In this document: in pieces, positions 37,347-47,689 of the stretch
How the letters are laid out: each line of letters starts with the position of its first letter
How positions within the stretch are numbered: the first letter of the stretch is position 1
NCBI GenBank assembly: GCA_028023455.1
Contig: JAQFVV010000158.1
Coordinates: 2,802,661-2,866,660 of the forward strand
Direction of reading: 5' to 3'
Source of the DNA: Epiperipatus broadwayi
Taxonomy: Eukaryota > Onychophora > Udeonychophora > Euonychophora > Peripatidae
Length of the DNA: 64,000 nt
Translations under genes and position numbers: made by a program
The notes under the pieces: generated by a model
Told to the model about the DNA's origin: nothing
Database searches by the model: none
The model's input: the letters and a program-made list of their open reading frames with translations, nothing else

Positions 37347-39563
37347 GATACCTCCAACACCCCTTCAATACCTAGTACACAACATTAGACACAATCCTAA
37401 TTCAAGCCCTATGATATTAGCATTACTCATTAATAAATAATATTAGGTAATGTTAAGGCACATAAAATGACAAACCATTAATCACAACCTAAATCTTAAA
37501 GCCCAATATAAATAAACATTAAGCCAAAGTTTAAACTAAATCGGTCAAATACGATACGACAACTAACCATTACAACAATTAACATTAAATGTACTGTGAT
37601 TATCAACATAAAAGAGTAACATACAATAGATCAAATGAGTGAATGCAATCAAAAAAAAATACATATATATAATATTAAAGTAAAGAAAAATCAAATGTTT
37701 CTTTTCATACCTTTTTTTTTAAACAAGTTGTTTATGTTAATACATAGCAGAGATGACGTCAACAATAAAGTAAAAAGGATGAGCATGAACTGGCTTAATA
37801 TAATAAATACAAGAAATTTTTTTGTTCAAAATGGAGAAAAAAGTTCTGTTATCTGTGGAAAAATCTACCATTCCATACACAAAGAAACTGAAAGGAAAGT
37901 TTGAAGTCCAGCATTGACCAATTCGTAGGTGTAATACTTTTAAAGAAATCTTTTGCAAAGATTTTAGAAAGTGAGGAGAAACATTCAGATCGTAAAACAA
38001 CTAAACAAAGAATTCAAAAATTAATAATTTGCAAATAAAATAAAGTATTCGAATCTCTAAAACCATCATTGATTCCTTGCTATAGATTTCCAGATCTAAA
38101 TATAAAAACATACAATGGAAGAAGAAATATTGACATTGCTCCTATCAACTTAAACTACAAAATCAAATGTAAGTATTGCCAAAAGTAAATATGCAGTGCT
38201 AAGTGCAAGGAAAACATCATGGAAGGAAGCTCATCATTTATCGCAGAACCATCATCAAGACCAATATGGAATTGTTCTATCTCTCCACGCCTGGATTAAT
38301 AAACATCAAACTGATCCATAGAAATTCTTTTTTTACTCTTCAGTTTAAACCTCCAGTTCGAAGGTTAGTAAAGTCAATCTATCCAGTGGACATTCGGATT
38401 CCCAGCTATGCGTAAAGGCACTACCACAAATTATGGGAGCAACCCATTAGAACAGTGTCTATACAAACTATAAAGCTGACATCATCTACATTTATTTGTT
38501 TGTATGCTATATATCATAATTTTATTTTCTTTATTTTAATATAGGGCCAAATAACTTTAATTTAAAATTTGTGAAATAAAAAGAAATCTCTTCATTTTTA
38601 CTATTACCTTGGATAGATAAAAACTATGAGGTATGCTCTTGATTACAAAATAGTCAGATCACTATAAATGGGACAAAATAAGACTTTACTAATACATATA
38701 TAAATTCAACATTCATATATGTACAACACATACACTTTCTTTATTTGCTTATTCCAAAGTTTATATTAATTGTTGATTTTTTAAAAAATATATTTTCTTT
38801 GCATATCTTTTTAATTATGTGTGTCATGAACATATAACTCTCTTTCATCGCACATATATTGTACATAACAAGGCGTCTTTTAAACTTTCATGGAGTTAAA
38901 TAAGAGATAAAAAAAAAAGAATACTGGACTATGTATAGCAATGTTGTATATAATCTGAAAATCATTCATGTTAATTGGGACATTTAATGGCTATTTTTTA
39001 TGGGATCAGGATTTGGGGCATTGTTATAAATCAAGCACCAAGCATAAATAAAGAATGACCACAAACGCCTGAGTTTTCCCTAATTTTGTTTTAAATTTTC
39101 TTGTTCAAATACTAATCAATGTAAATATGATTATTAAATTTATTTAAATGCTAAAACACAATTCTTGGTTTATTTTTTTGTGGTTAAATTTTACTTAGTC
39201 ATATCCTTATACACATATTATGATCATTACTAGTATGTATACAATATACCACATCCACTCCCATTAACAGACATATACTTATTTTACACATATTCAAACC
39301 CTGGTGGTACGAATATACCCTGAACCAGAGGAACCACCCACATCTCCCTGGGTTCAAAATCCGGAATAACAGAAGCAAACTGCAATATGAATAAGATAAA
39401 GGGTAGAATCAGTAATTATTTAGATCTTACTCTCTCCTCTCTTAGGTACAAGTTTAATGTGTGAGGAGTATGCATGAATGTGAAAAACAGAGATATACTG
39501 TTTTATTCATCAGGAGGGATCCACCCACCTTTTTGCATACCACGGAAAGGTCATCCCATTACA
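37340..39563. repeat. 2.2-kb dispersed repeat, copy 2
   Basis: Same order as copy 1 at 29765-31992, with point differences and small indels throughout. Plus-strand segments 37635-37904 and 38203-38415 are the counterparts of broken frames in copy 1. The two copies differ in their stops, so neither encodes an intact product. Confidence 0.75.
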
Positions 39564-39663
39564 ATATATAGATAATATATAGTATAATACTTTAATTGGA
39601 AAATATTAAACTTAATGCCCTCACCCTTTGACCTGAATCACTTGTTAGAATTACATTAAAATT

Positions 39664-40011
39664 TTTTATTAGTCAGTCATTAGACTAGAGATTAATCCAT
39701 TTAGTAAATAATATTTTATGTAGTATAATTTTCAATGCATGACACCTGCACAAAGCGGGGATTAGTTTCTATCCATTTTTAACACCTTGAGGAGGGTGCA
39801 ATTATAAACATATAACCAAAGACAACTTGGGGATCATACACCTTTTTCACATGTCTTTGGTCATATATTTATGATTGCACCCCTCCTCAAAGTATTAAAA
39901 ATGGATAGAATCAGTCCCTACCTTGCTGAAAGTAATGTATTAAAAATTACACTACAGAAATATTATGCAGTAAATGGATAATCTCTAGTCTAAGGAATGA
40001 CTAATAAAAAT
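39664..40011. repeat. Family A palindrome (two inverted copies)
   Basis: 39664-39824 is complementary to 39862-40011 (ttattagtcagtcattagac faces gaatgactaataa). The short loop contains acttggggatcataca, the text that in the intact family A copy directly follows the predicted ribozyme cleavage site. The plus-oriented copy therefore starts within a few bases of that site, suggesting the inverted dimer was formed from a cleaved end (inference). Confidence 0.75.
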
Positions 40012-40069
40012 TATTAATATACTTCCATCAAGTGGTTCTTGTCAAAGTCATGAAGGCAGTAAGTTTGTC

Positions 40070-41335
40070 ATCAATTAAACTATATAACATTCAGATTTAT
40101 TTATTAAGTGAATAGATTGTATGAAATTAAAGAGAAAGGATTTCACCTTTTTAATACATGACTCTTACTGAATTTATAATAACTCAATGCAGTCGTGTTG
40201 ACTACAGAGGAGGCTCTCAACCAAACACAAGATAGAAATTTTATAAAGATAAGAGCAGCTGTCTTATCTTTAACCTAAATTCTGATTTATATAGGCCAAT
40301 CTGAAGTGTCTTGATTTGAGAGAATGAAAATGCTACTCTGTTAATTTTTACATCCATTACTTTCTTACAAACATTAACATTCACGAAATCTTTCTATTTA
40401 CAGCAAGTTAATATTGTGAATTAATAGAAATGATGTAATGTTCAGATTTATTTATTAAGTGCATAGATTGTATGAACTTAAAGAGAAAGGATTTCAGCTT
40501 TTTTAATATATGTGTCTTACTGATTTTATAATAACTCAACAATGTCATGTTAAGTACAGAAGTTAAAGATAAGATGGCTATTCTTATCTTTATAAAGTCT
40601 CTCTCTACCTTGTGTTTGAGAGTCTCCTCTGTATTCAACATGGCAGCGTTGATTATTATAATTATCTTTCATTTCATACAATCTAGGCATACAATAAATA
40701 AATCTGAACATTGTATAATTTCTGTTAATTAGTAATATTAACACAGAGTAAATCGAAGGATTTCATAATTGTTAATGTATGTAAGAAAGTAATGGATGTA
40801 AAAAGTGAAGAGAATCATCTTCACTCTTTCAACCCAACATGCTTCAGATTGACCTATATAAGTTAGAATTTATATTAAAGATAAGACAGCCGCTCTTATC
40901 TTCATAAAGTCTATTTTGTGTTTGGATTTGAGGGTCTCCTCTGTATTCAACATGATAGCAATTAGTTATTATAAAATCAATAAGGTGCATATGTTTAAAA
41001 GATGAAATCATTTCTCTTTAATTTCATACGATCTATGCCCTTAATAAATAAATCTGAATGTTGCATAACTTCTATTAATTCATAACATTAACATGTAATA
41101 ATTTGAAAGATTTATGATGTTAATGTATATAAGAAAGTAATGGATGTAAAAAGTAAACAGATTAATATCTTCACTCTCTCAAACCAAGTCGCTTTAGATT
41201 GGCCTATATAAATCAGAATTTCAGTTAAAGATAAGACAGTCACTCTTATCTTTATAAAGTTTCTATCTTTATTTGGGTTTGGTAGTCTCCTCTGTACTCA
41301 ACATGACAGCGTTAAGTTATTATAAAATCCTTTCT
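40070..41335. repeat. Inverted tandem array of ~350-bp units
   Basis: Minus-oriented units (one full from about 40070, one partial) switch at about 40560 to plus-oriented units (partial, full, partial). Landmarks are gtctcctctgtattcaacat at about 40622, 40932 and 41284, its complement near 40198, and aagaaagtaatggatgtaaa at about 40783 and 41132 with the complement near 40360. The layout mirrors the family B element. No intact ribozyme core and no coding sequence. Confidence 0.78.
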
Positions 41336-41339
41336 GAAC

Positions 41340-41570
41340 AAAAATAAAGAGATGTGTAAGAGAATGTGATCTGGGCCAACTGTTGAGTGCTGGTTCAGCA
41401 TGAAATGTGCATCTTGGGGATCATACAACTTTTTCATATGTCTTTGGTCATATGTTTATGATTACACCCCTCCTCAAGACCTTAAAAGTGGATAGAAACC
41501 AGTCCCTACCTTGCATGAGAGTTGTGTATTGAAAATTACACTACAGAAATATTATTCATCAAACATTAAT
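41340..41570 (+). repeat. Family A repeat, plus-oriented copy with near-intact hammerhead
   Basis: Homologous to 29515-29764 (inverted) and to each half of the 39664-40011 palindrome. It carries, in order, the aataaagagatgtgtaagag leader, the ribozyme motif, ttggggatcatacaactttt, tatgtctttggtcatatgtt and acactacagaaatattattc. It immediately follows the inverted tandem array. Confidence 0.75.
41376..41417 (+). ncRNA. Type I hammerhead ribozyme motif (family A)
   Basis: Stem I is ccaa (41376-41379) with ttgg (41414-41417). Box 1 is ctgttgag (41380-41387) and stem II is tgct-ggttc-agca closed by G-U. Box 2 is gaaa (41402-41405), stem III is atg-tg-cat and the cleavage nucleotide is C41413. The core position N7 is T, which is allowed only in the variable slot, and here the box reads CTGTTGA rather than CTGANGA. 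One core A is thus substituted and activity is doubtful. Confidence 0.6.
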
Positions 41571-43590
41571 TTCAACATATTCTAAACTTTATGTTAGATT
41601 GCATATCTGCCAATCTGAGAAAATGTATGAGCAAAATTAGATATTTTAAAGTCAAATCATTATTCTTCCCAAAATTATTCCATATTTTGTTATCCTTGGT
41701 CACATTAACATCTTGTTTCTAACAATAAACTATCTAATTTTTCTGATTATTTATCATTCTAATATACCATAAACTTTTTCTTATAATATTTTCTAAATCT
41801 AATGGATTTGGATAACTAAAGTATTTAGATTGATGTGATTCATCTTGATAATTCAAAATTGGCTTCTTTTTTTTTACCTTTAAATCGTATTATGTTAACA
41901 TATTTTTTCATTTATTTTCAATTACTTTTATTAAATACATTCAGAACATGGATATATACTATTGTTATTGGGGCCATGTCAAATTAATATTATCCTAGTT
42001 ATTGTATGAATAGCACTTCTCCAAGCCACAATTATTATTGAAATAATAAAGTCTATCCACTTTTCCAGGCTACAATTGTTATCGTAATAAGAGAATCAAT
42101 CAATTTCATTGTTGGATAACCTAAACTTTTTTGGGCATTATATATTTTTCTAATGAATTAGATAGATTCGTAGTGTAATCCAAAATCCATAGACAGAGAA
42201 AATATATATTGCATTATTCTGATTTTCATATTTTAAAACTAAAATAACTTATATGAGCTCTCTCTTGCCAAAGTTAATATATGACAAATCTTTTGAGTAA
42301 TGAATCTTTGGTAGACAAATAATTGTACAAGAAAGCAGAATCTGTCAGTGACATTATATTTTCACCAATCAATTTAAAAATAAATTTCAAAATAGAAATT
42401 GGATTAATAAACAGCAACCAATTTTAATTAGAAACTAATAATTAATTATTAAAAAAGATATCAAATTTTTATGAACCATTCTAATAAACAATTAAAATAT
42501 TTAACTCAACTAAATTCTAAATGTAGAACATATGTGCAGTCGAATTGTTATATGGTGCTAATTTGATATACAAGAAATCTTGATTAAAAAAAGCTAATAT
42601 GGATTTCAATTTTAAAGGAAATGTACGTTAAATGCATTATATTATTGACATACTGAAAGACATAATCAATTTCAGAACATTCTCATTTAAATATATTATC
42701 TACAATTATTATTTGTAAGCAGATTCATAACCTGTCATTTTTAATAAACTTGCAAATATAATTTTACTTTTCATTTCCTATCAACACATCATTTATATGC
42801 CACTGAAATTATTTCAATTAAACGACACAGAGATTAAACCTAATTCTTGAAACTTCTTCTGCTAATCAATCCTAGTAAAACATTTATATTCCATAAAAGT
42901 TACTTCAATTAAAAAATACTAGCAGCATATTAAACCCAATTCATGATACTTAATAATAAAAGTCTTATACTAACCAATCTTATTATTTTAAAAATTGTAG
43001 GGAAAAAGATTATATAGCAACACACATTCACTAATATGTATTATACTCCTTTTCAACAATAATTAATCCATTGTAAGATAAAGTCCTCTCCATCTTTAGT
43101 CTACTTCTTCCTATCTATAATTTTTCTTACACTTTAGGAAATTTTCTTATTAATTCTTTTCAAATGTGATCCTTAGAATCTCTTGGGTACAATTTATAAT
43201 TTAAGTCAAGGATTTATTTTAATAATATGTTCAGGAATTTTCTATTACTGAAAATAAGACTCTTGATTCCTCTCCAATATTTTAAAGTGAACTAAGCAAA
43301 ATAAATTTTAGGAATTTATACATTCTTATTACTGTAACTATGATCGTGTTATTTCTTGTATAATTATGAACATAAGTTGAACTCTAACTACAATGTATGC
43401 TAATTACTGGCTTCAAATCACTATGATTATCCTTCTTAAAAATCTGAAGATTCCGGACTGAGACATTAATGTGGTTTTCTAGAAGGTAAGATGAATGAAT
43501 AAGAGTATATATGTATGTAGATACTTATTTCTTTATATATATAATATAAATTTATTTTCCTAATGATATTAATATTTCTTTTTATTTTAG
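41571..43590. other. Intron upstream of the receptor exon
   Basis: AT-rich, with no recognisable exon. It ends in a pyrimidine-rich tract and a canonical AG (43589-43590) that forms the 3' splice site of the receptor exon. The exon for transmembrane segments 1-2 was not found here or further left. Confidence 0.6.
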
Positions 43591-44921
43591 GTTACTTCTC
43601 ATTGCCACCTTTATGTTGTCTAATATGGACATCATTAGATGTACTCTGCTGTACATCTTCTATTTTACACTTGTGTACTATTTCAGTGGATCGTTATTTA
43701 AGTCTTAAATATCCAATGAGATATGGGCATTCAAAAACTAAATGCAGAGTAGTATTCAAGATCTGTTTTGTTTGGCTATTATCTTTAGCTCTGTGTTTTC
43801 CTTTAACCATTATCTATATAAACAATCCTGAGTCAATCCTAAATAATGGACAGTGTGGACCACGTGTATCTCTTTATTTGATTATAGGTTCAGTTATCAG
43901 TTATTATATTCCATTATGTATAATGATTGTGACTTATTTATTGAGCCTCCATTTACTACATAAAGGACAAACAGCTTCTTCAGAATGGCCAAAGTCTTTA
44001 ATTGGAGCATCACCAGGTCGCTTTTTTGTTTGGCATAAAAAGCGCTCAAAATCCTATCCTTACAACAATACTGATTTAGTTGAATTAGAGATGAAAGCAA
44101 GGCATAGCATAGAGGAATATGTACGCAAAAGACTTTCACAAGCCACTAGCTATACAAATGAATTTCAAAATAATTTACAAACAGCCAATTTTGTTACTAC
44201 TACACCATCAAATTTGGATAACAATTATGCAAATTTAATGGAGAAACAAAATCAAACATCTAATCATTTTCCAAAACTGGAAGATATTGTAAACGAAACA
44301 GAAAATAAAGGCAAAAGAAATCATGAATCTCTTTTAAATGATATTTACAATTCTTCTCAAGAAAACACTAGCAAAGAAGTGACTCCTACACAATCAGAAA
44401 GTAACATTCATATCTTAACCAATTCTTTATCTAAAAGTGCTCTGGATCTCCAAACTCCTGTTATTTATCACTCTAAAAGTTTAAAAGGAAGTCTTTCTTC
44501 AATTACATCCATACTCTCTGCTAGAAAGGTATATAGAAATATAATAAGCAGACAAAGTGATACAGTTTTAGCATTAGAACATCGAAAATCTTCCACCTTA
44601 AACTTCAGTAATACTAGTATTCACATTAGGCGAAGTTTTGGAAAGTCAAAAGAAGGTAAATTTTTTTCTTATGAACGAAAAGCTTCTAAAGTTCTAGGAA
44701 TCATCTTTTTTACTTTTGTCTTACTTTGGTCACCATTTTTCATAATAAATATTTCATTTGGAATTTGTAAACAGTGTTCTCAAAAGGTAAATCCAAATCT
44801 AGTAACTGTGGCTACTTGGCTTGGTTGGGCTACAGCAGCTTTCAATCCTATCATTTACACTATGTTTAACTCTTTATTTAAACAAACTTTTATCAAGATC
44901 CTTACTTGCAAATGTCACTAA
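43591..44921 (+). CDS. 5-HT2: 5-HT2-family serotonin receptor, terminal exon (TM3 to C-terminus)
   Basis: Class A amine GPCR, expected to bind serotonin at the plasma membrane and, as in the 5-HT2 family, couple to Gq. The exon follows a polypyrimidine/AG acceptor at 43590 and starts in phase 1, so the upstream ATG at 43563 is intronic. The text runs YFSLPPLCCLIWTSLDVL (Cys3.25, Trp3.28, Asp3.32), VDRY (DRY), Trp4.50, the extracellular-loop-2 Cys in NGQCGP, a TM5 with Gly5.42-Ser5.43 and Pro5.50, and a Ser/Thr-rich third intracellular loop of over 200 residues. TM6 follows (ERKASKVLGIIFFTF, then WSPFF), then NPIIY in TM7, ending CKCH. The text most resembles arthropod 5-HT2B. Oddity: position 7.43, normally Tyr, reads Trp (WLGWATAAFNP). 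TM1-2 must be on an upstream exon not seen. The gene lies antisense within a PSMD1 intron. Confidence 0.93.
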
Positions 44922-45784
44922 ATTTCTGTATTGAAAAAAAATAATAATAAAGAAAAATTTTGGCAAAAATAAATAATTAAATGTATCTCATTTTATAAAA
45001 AAAAATAAAATATTGAAAATAATTTTCAATTGAAAATTTTACTTAAAATAAATATAATGTTCTATTGCAGTACAGCTGCGTCATTTCTTCATTTAATGAT
45101 AACCAAGCTGAAAATCTTTATAAGGTTGCTGAATCATTACTTGATATCAGTAATTGCATATGACATAAAAAATCCCACATTGAGATATCCTGAATATGTT
45201 ATTTTCTTTAATAAACAAACAAAAGACCATGCAGGTGTTATATATAACACAAGTATGCTCATTTGTGTATTACACAAAACTGTTTCATTCTGAAAATATT
45301 TGAGTTTTAATCAATAAATTAAATCAAGTATTGACTTGATGAGATAACAATATACCAAATTAATATGCTCATAAACGGTATAACAATAAAAAATAACTAA
45401 TACTTCAGAAGTAAAGTTTATATTTTTAAATAACTAATTCTTTAAAGGAAATTAACCACACTAAACATAAGCAATCAGAATTATATATATAGAAACTAAT
45501 GTAATGTTCTGATTATTTATCAAGTGCACAGAAAATGTAATTAGAGAAAGAAAGGCTTTAATCTTTTTCACATACCCTTTAAACATTTGTATAATAGCCA
45601 AATGATGTAGTTTTTGACTATTATGAAACTGTCAGCAAAACTGAATTTTCATTTCAGAAATCAATCATTTCAATTTCAGAAATTTTTTTATACCCTAATA
45701 ATACCTCACTATATCTAAAACATGTCTTATGAAGATTCACATTTATATTTAGACAGATATTTATGCATATATAATTAACCAAAT
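44922..45784. other. 3' flank of the receptor, intronic with respect to PSMD1
   Basis: Low-complexity AT-rich DNA; no exon on either strand. At 45490-45570 a diverged fragment of the ~350-bp unit of the 40.07-41.34 kb array is visible (aatgttctgattatttatca, agagaaagaaaggctttaat). Confidence 0.5.
44946..44951 (+). promoter_or_regulatory. Possible polyadenylation signal of the receptor gene
   Basis: AATAAA lies 25 bp after the stop codon. In such A/T-rich sequence the hexamer is common, and further copies follow near 44970-45010, so the functional site is uncertain. Confidence 0.3.
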
Positions 45785-46420
45785 ATAACTTAAATATGTA
45801 ATCTATTAATGTTAAATACCTGAAATAAAAATTTATAGAAATTTATGATATTTAACAACATTTGATGAAATGTTGACTAGCCTCTTGCAGGACACGTGTT
45901 TCAATCAATCAAATTGATATCATCAGCATCTCAAAAAACCAATTAATATTACATCAAACATAGCAATTAGCAATTCAGTCTATATTCAAATACTTTCACA
46001 ATGCTCAATTTAATTTTAAACTTTGAATGAGAATTTTAGCTGTGATTTAAATCAAGCCACTTTTGTATGACTTACCATTAGTTAACAAGAGACAACTTAT
46101 AATTCAACTCATTTTAAATATATAAATATTAATTAATCAAACACCACATACATACATAATCTATTAAAAATTCATATTTAAATTTTAATATCAAAATGAA
46201 TTTTGCAAATCTATTTAAACAGAAACAGAGATGCTATGTTTGATATGATCTCAACTGATTTCCTGAGCAGCTGATATGTTTGATTGATAGAAAAGTATTC
46301 TGCAAAAGATATCTGATTTTTCATCAAACATTGCTGCATATAAAATTCAGTTTCTATAAATTTCTATAGAAGATATAAAATATAATGTTAATAGATTATA
46401 CACTTACATATAAAAACTAG
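45785..46420. repeat. Long imperfect inverted repeat beside a PSMD1 exon
   Basis: The left part (tttgatgaaatgttgac..., tcaatcaatcaaattgatat, acatcaaacatagca at about 45945) is complementary to the right part (tgctatgtttgatatgatct at about 46232, tgtttgattgatagaaaagt, tttcatcaaac). Pairing extends outward through gtaatctattaatgtta against taatgttaatagattata. This is a decayed fold-back element within about 160 bp of the PSMD1 exon at 46581. Confidence 0.7.
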
Positions 46421-46580
46421 ATATCAAATTATAAATAAGGTACATTTATATAAAGATCAGTTAATGCAAAGCTTAATTTCTCACTTTATGCACTAACAAA
46501 CATCATTATTATTTTGCCATATTTTTTTCTCGATAAATAATCATAAATTATAAAAGATTTTTTTAAAAAAAATCACTTAC

Positions 46581-46645
46581 CTGAACAAAAGAAATCCAAG
46601 TGCTTCCACTGCTGCCCTTCGTACATCATCATTCACATCACTCAC
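46581..46645 (-). CDS. PSMD1: PSMD1 (26S proteasome regulatory subunit RPN2) internal exon, 65 bp
   Basis: On the minus strand the exon is bounded by ttttttcag at its 5' side and GTAAGTGATT at its 3' side. It encodes VSDVNDDVRRAAVEALGFLL then FR, entering in phase 0 and leaving in phase 2. This sequence is highly conserved in PSMD1/RPN2 and follows directly on the protein end of the exon at 61928-62143, whose last residues are RRLLHIA. PSMD1 is the largest non-ATPase base subunit of the 19S regulatory particle and acts as a scaffold with proteasome/cyclosome repeats, docking ubiquitin receptors. The rest of the protein must be encoded by exons left of here. None is recognisable within the window, implying a following intron of more than 46 kb that contains the receptor gene. 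Confidence 0.96.
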
Positions 46646-47689
46646 CTGAAAAATCAAATCATGCATTGGACTTACATTTGGAAGGGTATACTGGAATTTA
46701 GTCAAGATTAAAATGATTAAATGCGTTATAACAATTGTTTCATTATGTATATGTTATATTCAATTAAATAAAAAATTTCTATCATGAATAAGACTCATTT
46801 AAAAATAAATATTTATTCAAAGACTCTACAGCAAAAAACTTCAACTATTGCAATAAAATATCTTATTGTACTTCTCTCTCAAAATTTTATTGATGTTCTT
46901 TCTCAAATATGAAAGCAGGCACTGCAAGAAGGTAATGTTATTTGAAATATCTCAGAATTTATAATTAATTACATAATAGAACTTATGATAATTTTTGTTT
47001 ATTAAGATAGTTGTTGCACAAATATAGTCTATATTAATACAAGAGTAAGGACAATCAAGATATTTAAATCTGTAATGATCTTTTGTAATATTAACTATTC
47101 TAATAATGTTCTACACCCTAAATGGTAATATATAGCAGTGACATTTTAGTTGCATATTGATTTACATTACAGGATGTAAAAATATAATTAATATATATCT
47201 TTTTCATTTAAAAAAAATTAAAATAATGGAAAAATATTATGAGTTCAATGAGAACAATTCTTTGTTATCAGCAAGCTTTTTATTTCAATATTTCTTGAAA
47301 AAAAGACAAACAAAAATCGCCTTAGGATGAAAAGAAATCGTAAAAGATATATGGCTGATTGTTTTCCATCATCATAGCATTGATAGGATGTACACATGCA
47401 GATAAAAGAATGATTTCACAATATGATTGTTAACTACTACAAATAACCAATAAATAGTGTCTGATCAAACGAACTAAAGCCAAGTATTGTTTCTGATAAA
47501 GAGTTTTTTCTGTCAATCTCGATTCCTTATTGTCTTCAATCATTTAAGTAAATGGAGAATCCCATCATCATACTATCAGTCATCTTCAAAGTGTGATGGT
47601 GAGATTGTTTGTTTATGCAACTACATCATCTTTTAACAAAACACATCCAACAATTCTGATTCCAATTTCATTTTTAATTTTTTTTTAGT
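46646..47689. other. PSMD1 intron, AT-rich
   Basis: No recognised exon or transposon boundary. Confidence 0.5.

Noticed and set aside
40280-40330. Hammerhead-like text in the ~350-bp units (ctgaag... then gaaa)
   Set aside because: The first box lacks the required GA after CTGAN and stem III does not form, so the core is not met.
40070-41335. CRISPR array
   Set aside because: Units are about 350 bp, inverted in part, in a eukaryotic sequence; no short repeat-spacer pattern.
43563-43590. ATG at 43563 as the receptor start codon
   Set aside because: The nine codons after it lie in the polypyrimidine tract ending in AG at 43590. Homology begins exactly after this AG, and transmembrane segments 1-2 would be missing, so this is intron.
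1-43590. An upstream exon for receptor TM1-TM2
   Set aside because: Scanned on the plus strand for N..L..SLA.AD-type text. No convincing segment was found, so it is likely outside the window.
43897-44139. 80-codon minus-strand frame inside the receptor exon
   Set aside because: Antisense shadow of a strongly conserved coding exon.
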